Below are positions 5,285-7,648 of a DNA stretch of 7,648 nucleotides, piece by piece (position 1 is the stretch's first letter; each line of letters starts with the position of its first letter). The stretch comes from Candidatus Dadabacteria bacterium UBA1144 (GTDB lineage: Bacteria > Desulfobacterota_D > UBA1144), in contig CAJIYY010000023.1 of assembly GCA_905181755.1 (NCBI GenBank), positions 1 to 7,648 on the forward strand. Direction: 5' to 3'. A program made the translations under genes and the position numbers. The notes under the pieces were generated by a model. That model was given only the letters and a program-made list of their open reading frames with translations. It was not told where the DNA came from and made no database searches.

Positions 5285-5764
5285 TTTAACTTTATCTTTA
5301 AATCTCCAAAAAAAGAATACTAATAAAAAAGATAGATTAGTAAGCCAAACTTCCGGCGTAGCCCAGGAAATCCCATCTACAGAAAAATTACTAAAAGGCC
5401 AGAATATTTTAGTAGGAAAGAATTCTTTCGTATGGAAAGGAAAATCTAGCAAAATATGAAATGGCCAAGATAATGCAGCAAAAGCGAATATTTTTCTTTT
5501 AAAATAAAGCAGAATTCCAACTAACAAAAAGGCTGTAATGAAACTATGCGAAAAATCATATAAATTAAAGACCCATAGAGGTATCTCAACTATCTCGGGC
5601 TTTCCGAGAATATCAGTACTTGAGCTTCTGGATAGAAGCTTAAAAATAAAGAAAGGGAGAAAGGCAATTAGGTCTGGTGCGGCACCGAATAGGAAGGGAG
5701 AAAATTTAGAACCCCTATAACCGAATAAAGCTTTACCCCAAAGGGCATGACTAAAGGTATCCAA
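5273..5764 (-). CDS. Putative metal-dependent membrane hydrolase, YdjM-like
   Basis: This 163-residue membrane protein has about four hydrophobic segments (near 22-42, 74-88, 92-106 and 139-153) and a Lys-rich C-terminus. Conserved-looking His and Asp residues match the pattern of the YdjM/YbcI family of membrane proteins (named putative metal-dependent hydrolases): H6 in the N-terminal DTFSHA motif, D31 in GAAPDL, H73 in DFSHS, and the H103-x3-D107-x3-H111 cluster (FHILLDFPFH). These could form a metal site at the membrane; no reaction is established for the family, so function is unknown. The start is TTG 5764; DTFSHA matches the family's usual N-terminus, and there is no room upstream because hflC ends three bases earlier. 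It is third in the hflK-hflC operon and probably translationally coupled. It has Trp- and Phe-rich loops but no signal peptide. Family assignment is from motif memory and moderate in certainty; the gene itself is secure. Confidence 0.8.
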   Translation of the reverse strand: MDTFSHALWGKALFGYRGSKFSPFLFGAAPDLIAFLPFFIFKLLSRSSSTDILGKPEIVEIPLWVFNLYDFSHSFITAFLLVGILLYFKRKIFAFAALSWPFHILLDFPFHTKEFFPTKIFWPFSNFSVDGISWATPEVWLTNLSFLLVFFFWRFKDKVKSKL

Positions 5765-5767
5765 ACT

Positions 5768-6616
5768 TTATCTTCTCTTTTGTATCAAATTAAATAGACT
5801 TGAATTCATAGGTAAGAAGATTATCGTTTTTTCATCAATAATTTTCTCATAAGATTCAAGCTTCTTCATAAACTCATAGAATTCTGGGTCTTTACTATAA
5901 GAAAGTGAATAAATCTCAGTAGCTTTTTTATCGCCTTCACCTTTTATTTTCTCACTTTTTGCATAAGCTTTAGCAATAATAATTTCTCTATTTTTATTAG
6001 TCTCAGCTCTTATTTTGGCAGACTCTTCCTCACCTTCAGATCTATATCTTTTAGAAATTCTCTGTCTTTCTGCTACCATTCTATCATAAACACTTTGTTG
6101 AACTTCCACAGGCAAATCAGCTCTCTTTATACGTACATCAACGAGTTCAATTCCATACTCTGATAGCTTTTCGCTACTTCCTGCTTTAACTTTATCCATT
6201 ATTAATTCTCTATTTTCAGCTATTACTTCATTGATATTATGAGTTGCCATCTCCTCTCTTAATTCAGAATAAACAATATCCTCAATTCTAGTATTGGCAC
6301 TAAATAAGTTATTAACAGACTTAAAGAAAACAATAGGATCATTAATTCTCCATCTAGCTAGAAAATCTACTACCAATCTTTTCTTGTCTAGTGTTAGATA
6401 TTGTCCTGGAGGTGCATCAGTTGAGAGCATCCTTTTTTCAAACCTAGAAATCTTTTCTATAAATGGTTTTTTAAAATGTATACCTGGAGTCATAACTGAC
6501 CTCTTATATTCACCTAACTCTGTAATTATTGCCTGCTCTGTCTCATCTATCGTATATACGAATGATGGGATTAGAAAGACTACTAAAATTAAAATAGGTA
6601 TTAGCTTTTTTTTCAT
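5768..6616 (-). CDS. hflC: FtsH protease modulator HflC (SPFH/band 7)
   Basis: HflC pairs with HflK in a large membrane-anchored cage that encloses FtsH in E. coli and limits its access to membrane substrates. The 282-residue protein has an N-terminal signal-anchor helix (about 4-21) after KKK, placing the remainder in the periplasm, then the SPFH domain (TIDETEQAIITELGEY at 22-37, PGIHFKKPF at 44-52). A long helical region contains the HflC signature MVAERQRISKRYRSEGEEES (180-199), and a short C-terminal strand region includes IIFLPMNSSLF. E. coli HflC is about 334 residues; the reduction is mostly between the helical region and the C-terminus. ATG 6616 is supported by AAGGA seven bases upstream, inside the last codons of hflK, with three bases between the hflK stop and this start. 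Together with the paired HflK upstream, the identification is firm. Confidence 0.96.
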   Translation of the reverse strand: MKKKLIPILILVVFLIPSFVYTIDETEQAIITELGEYKRSVMTPGIHFKKPFIEKISRFEKRMLSTDAPPGQYLTLDKKRLVVDFLARWRINDPIVFFKSVNNLFSANTRIEDIVYSELREEMATHNINEVIAENRELIMDKVKAGSSEKLSEYGIELVDVRIKRADLPVEVQQSVYDRMVAERQRISKRYRSEGEEESAKIRAETNKNREIIIAKAYAKSEKIKGEGDKKATEIYSLSYSKDPEFYEFMKKLESYEKIIDEKTIIFLPMNSSLFNLIQKRR

Positions 6617-6619
6617 AAA

Positions 6620-7630
6620 TTAATCCTTAAAAATATCTCCTAATTGAAGTAAGTTTAATGCACCGCCTGAAGCATCTGTACCTATAACTTTTTTAGGTTT
6701 CTGTAAAATCTCTGACAATTTTTCAAGATATATTCTTGATCTTGTAACTTCTTTGTCCTTTCTATATTCTGAATATATTTGATTAAATCTTGAAGCATCT
6801 CCTTGTGCAGTTGATATCCTTCTTTCCCTGTAGCCCTCTGCTTCTCTAATCATTTTTTCTGCTTCACCACGAGCTTTTGGAATAACATCTTCATAAAAAC
6901 CTTTTGCTTCATTTATTAATCTTTCTTTATCTTCTTTTGCTCTAACAACTTCATTAAAAGCATCCTTAACTTCGTCAGGAGGATCGACTATTTGAAGTTT
7001 AACATCAGTTATTTGAACACCTGAATTATAAGAATTAAGCAACAACTGAAGGAACTCTTTAGTTTGAATCTGAATCCTGTCTCTTCCTGATGTTAACGCA
7101 TCATCTATAAAAGTAGTACCTACAGTACTTCTAAGAGCTATTTCTGCTGAGTTCTTAATTGTTAAAATTGGATTTTTAACTTTAAACAAATAGTTTCCAG
7201 GATCTTTAATCTTCCACTGGATAATTGCCTGAGCACTAACAATATTCTCATCTTTGGTAATCATCAGAGATTCTTGTAACACATTTACTCTTGCTCTTTC
7301 AGACCTAAATCCAATCTCTATCCTTCTAACTTTTTCAACATTAACTTTGGTTAACCTATCAACAAAAGGGATTTTTAAATGCAAGCCCGGATCTGAGTAT
7401 GAAGAAAATTTCCCAAATCTTTGGACGACACCAATCTCTCCAGGGTCTATGGTGTAAATACTAGACAAAATTGCCAAGACACCAAAAAAGATAGGAACTA
7501 TAAAAAACAATTTTTTAATTTTACTTTTATCAGATGGGTCTAGAGTTACCGTTCCACTAGAGCCATTAGAACTATTACGACGGTCCAAGTTATTTAAGAA
7601 TTCAACTATAAGTTTAATTAGTCTAAACAT
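6620..7630 (-). CDS. hflK: FtsH protease modulator HflK (SPFH/band 7); N-terminus possibly incomplete
   Basis: HflK alternates with HflC around FtsH in the inner membrane. From ATG 7630 there are 336 residues: an amphipathic start (MFRLIKLIVEFLNNL), a Ser/Gly/Asn linker (about 19-27), a transmembrane helix (about 39-59), then the SPFH domain (TIDPGEIGVVQRFGKF at 60-75, PGLHLKIPFVD at 81-91). SALRS-like and TFIDDALTSGRDRI segments (173-186) follow, then the VVDPPDEVKDAF-type motif (IVDPPDEVKDAF, 214-225) and a Glu/Lys/Ala-rich coiled region with EAEGYRERRISTAQGDASRF (263-282). It lacks the long Gln/Asn/Ser-rich C-terminal tail of the 419-residue E. coli protein. The reading frame stays open upstream of ATG 7630 to the window end (six codons, WLVLNL), no ribosome-binding site precedes that ATG, and the MFRL segment lines up with the DLDDIFRKL region that in E. 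coli follows a Gly-rich N-terminus. The true start may therefore lie beyond the window. It is first of three genes, three bases before hflC. Confidence 0.95.
   Translation of the reverse strand: MFRLIKLIVEFLNNLDRRNSSNGSSGTVTLDPSDKSKIKKLFFIVPIFFGVLAILSSIYTIDPGEIGVVQRFGKFSSYSDPGLHLKIPFVDRLTKVNVEKVRRIEIGFRSERARVNVLQESLMITKDENIVSAQAIIQWKIKDPGNYLFKVKNPILTIKNSAEIALRSTVGTTFIDDALTSGRDRIQIQTKEFLQLLLNSYNSGVQITDVKLQIVDPPDEVKDAFNEVVRAKEDKERLINEAKGFYEDVIPKARGEAEKMIREAEGYRERRISTAQGDASRFNQIYSEYRKDKEVTRSRIYLEKLSEILQKPKKVIGTDASGGALNLLQLGDIFKD
6624..6628 (-). promoter_or_regulatory. Ribosome-binding site of hflC overlapping the hflK 3' end
   Basis: On the minus strand AAGGA lies in the last sense codons of hflK (Lys-Asp before the TAA), seven bases before the hflC ATG at 6616. 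It supports that start and implies coupled translation of the two partner proteins, which are needed in equal amounts. Confidence 0.65.
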
Positions 7631-7648
7631 TAGATTTAATACTAACCA

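Noticed and set aside
5538..5720. 60-codon plus-strand frame opposite the YdjM-like gene
   Set aside because: The opposite strand encodes a membrane protein with patterned His/Asp residues in an operon; this short Lys/Arg-rich frame has no supporting signal.
6294..6623. 109-codon plus-strand frame antisense to hflC
   Set aside because: It is fully covered by hflC coding sequence with conserved SPFH motifs, has no ribosome-binding site, and shows no motif.
7254..7457. 67-codon plus-strand frame opposite hflK
   Set aside because: It lies inside the conserved HflK SPFH domain and has no start signal or motif.

Overview
The window is AT-rich (roughly one third G+C by eye) and gene-dense, with intergenic gaps of 0 to about 90 bases. 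The contents (OadGAB sodium pump, HflK/HflC, CpdA-like phosphodiesterase) suggest a Gram-negative proteobacterium. An AT-rich, streamlined marine gammaproteobacterium of SAR86-like type is my best guess; this is inferred from gene content and composition and was not tested by any search. No rRNA, tRNA, CRISPR array, transposase or integrase is visible, and no gap exceeds 300 bases.

Layout. (1) Positions 1-359, minus strand: the N-terminal part of a CpdA-like cAMP phosphodiesterase, cut by the window edge. (2) Positions 410-1036, plus strand: a short aquaporin-family channel with both NPA motifs but Val where the selectivity-filter Arg normally sits, converging with (3) a small unrecognised minus-strand gene (1039-1296). 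(4) Positions 1384-4806, plus strand: oadG-oadA-oadB, the three subunits of a sodium-translocating oxaloacetate decarboxylase. The oadG start is best placed at GTG 1384, behind a strong ribosome-binding site, not at the longer TTG-initiated frame. (5) Positions 4808-5284: one base after oadB, a stand-alone 3'-5' exonuclease resembling the proofreading domain of T7-type phage DNA polymerase, with all catalytic acidic residues but no polymerase. (6) Positions 5273-7630, minus strand: a tightly packed operon hflK-hflC-(YdjM-like membrane protein), whose last gene overlaps the exonuclease tail to tail by 12 bases.

How the genes work together. OadA moves the carboxyl group of oxaloacetate to biotin on its own C-terminal domain. 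OadB decarboxylates carboxybiotin and exports Na+. OadG anchors the complex. The biotin ligase that would load OadA is not in the window, nor is a biotin carboxylase. HflK and HflC form the membrane assembly that surrounds the FtsH protease. The parts least like textbook genomes are the solitary phage-type exonuclease behind the Na+ pump, the Val-type aquaporin, the secreted N-terminal extension of OadB, and the putative metal-binding membrane protein following hflC. I see no clear evidence of a wholly new multi-gene system; the exonuclease placement is the best lead.
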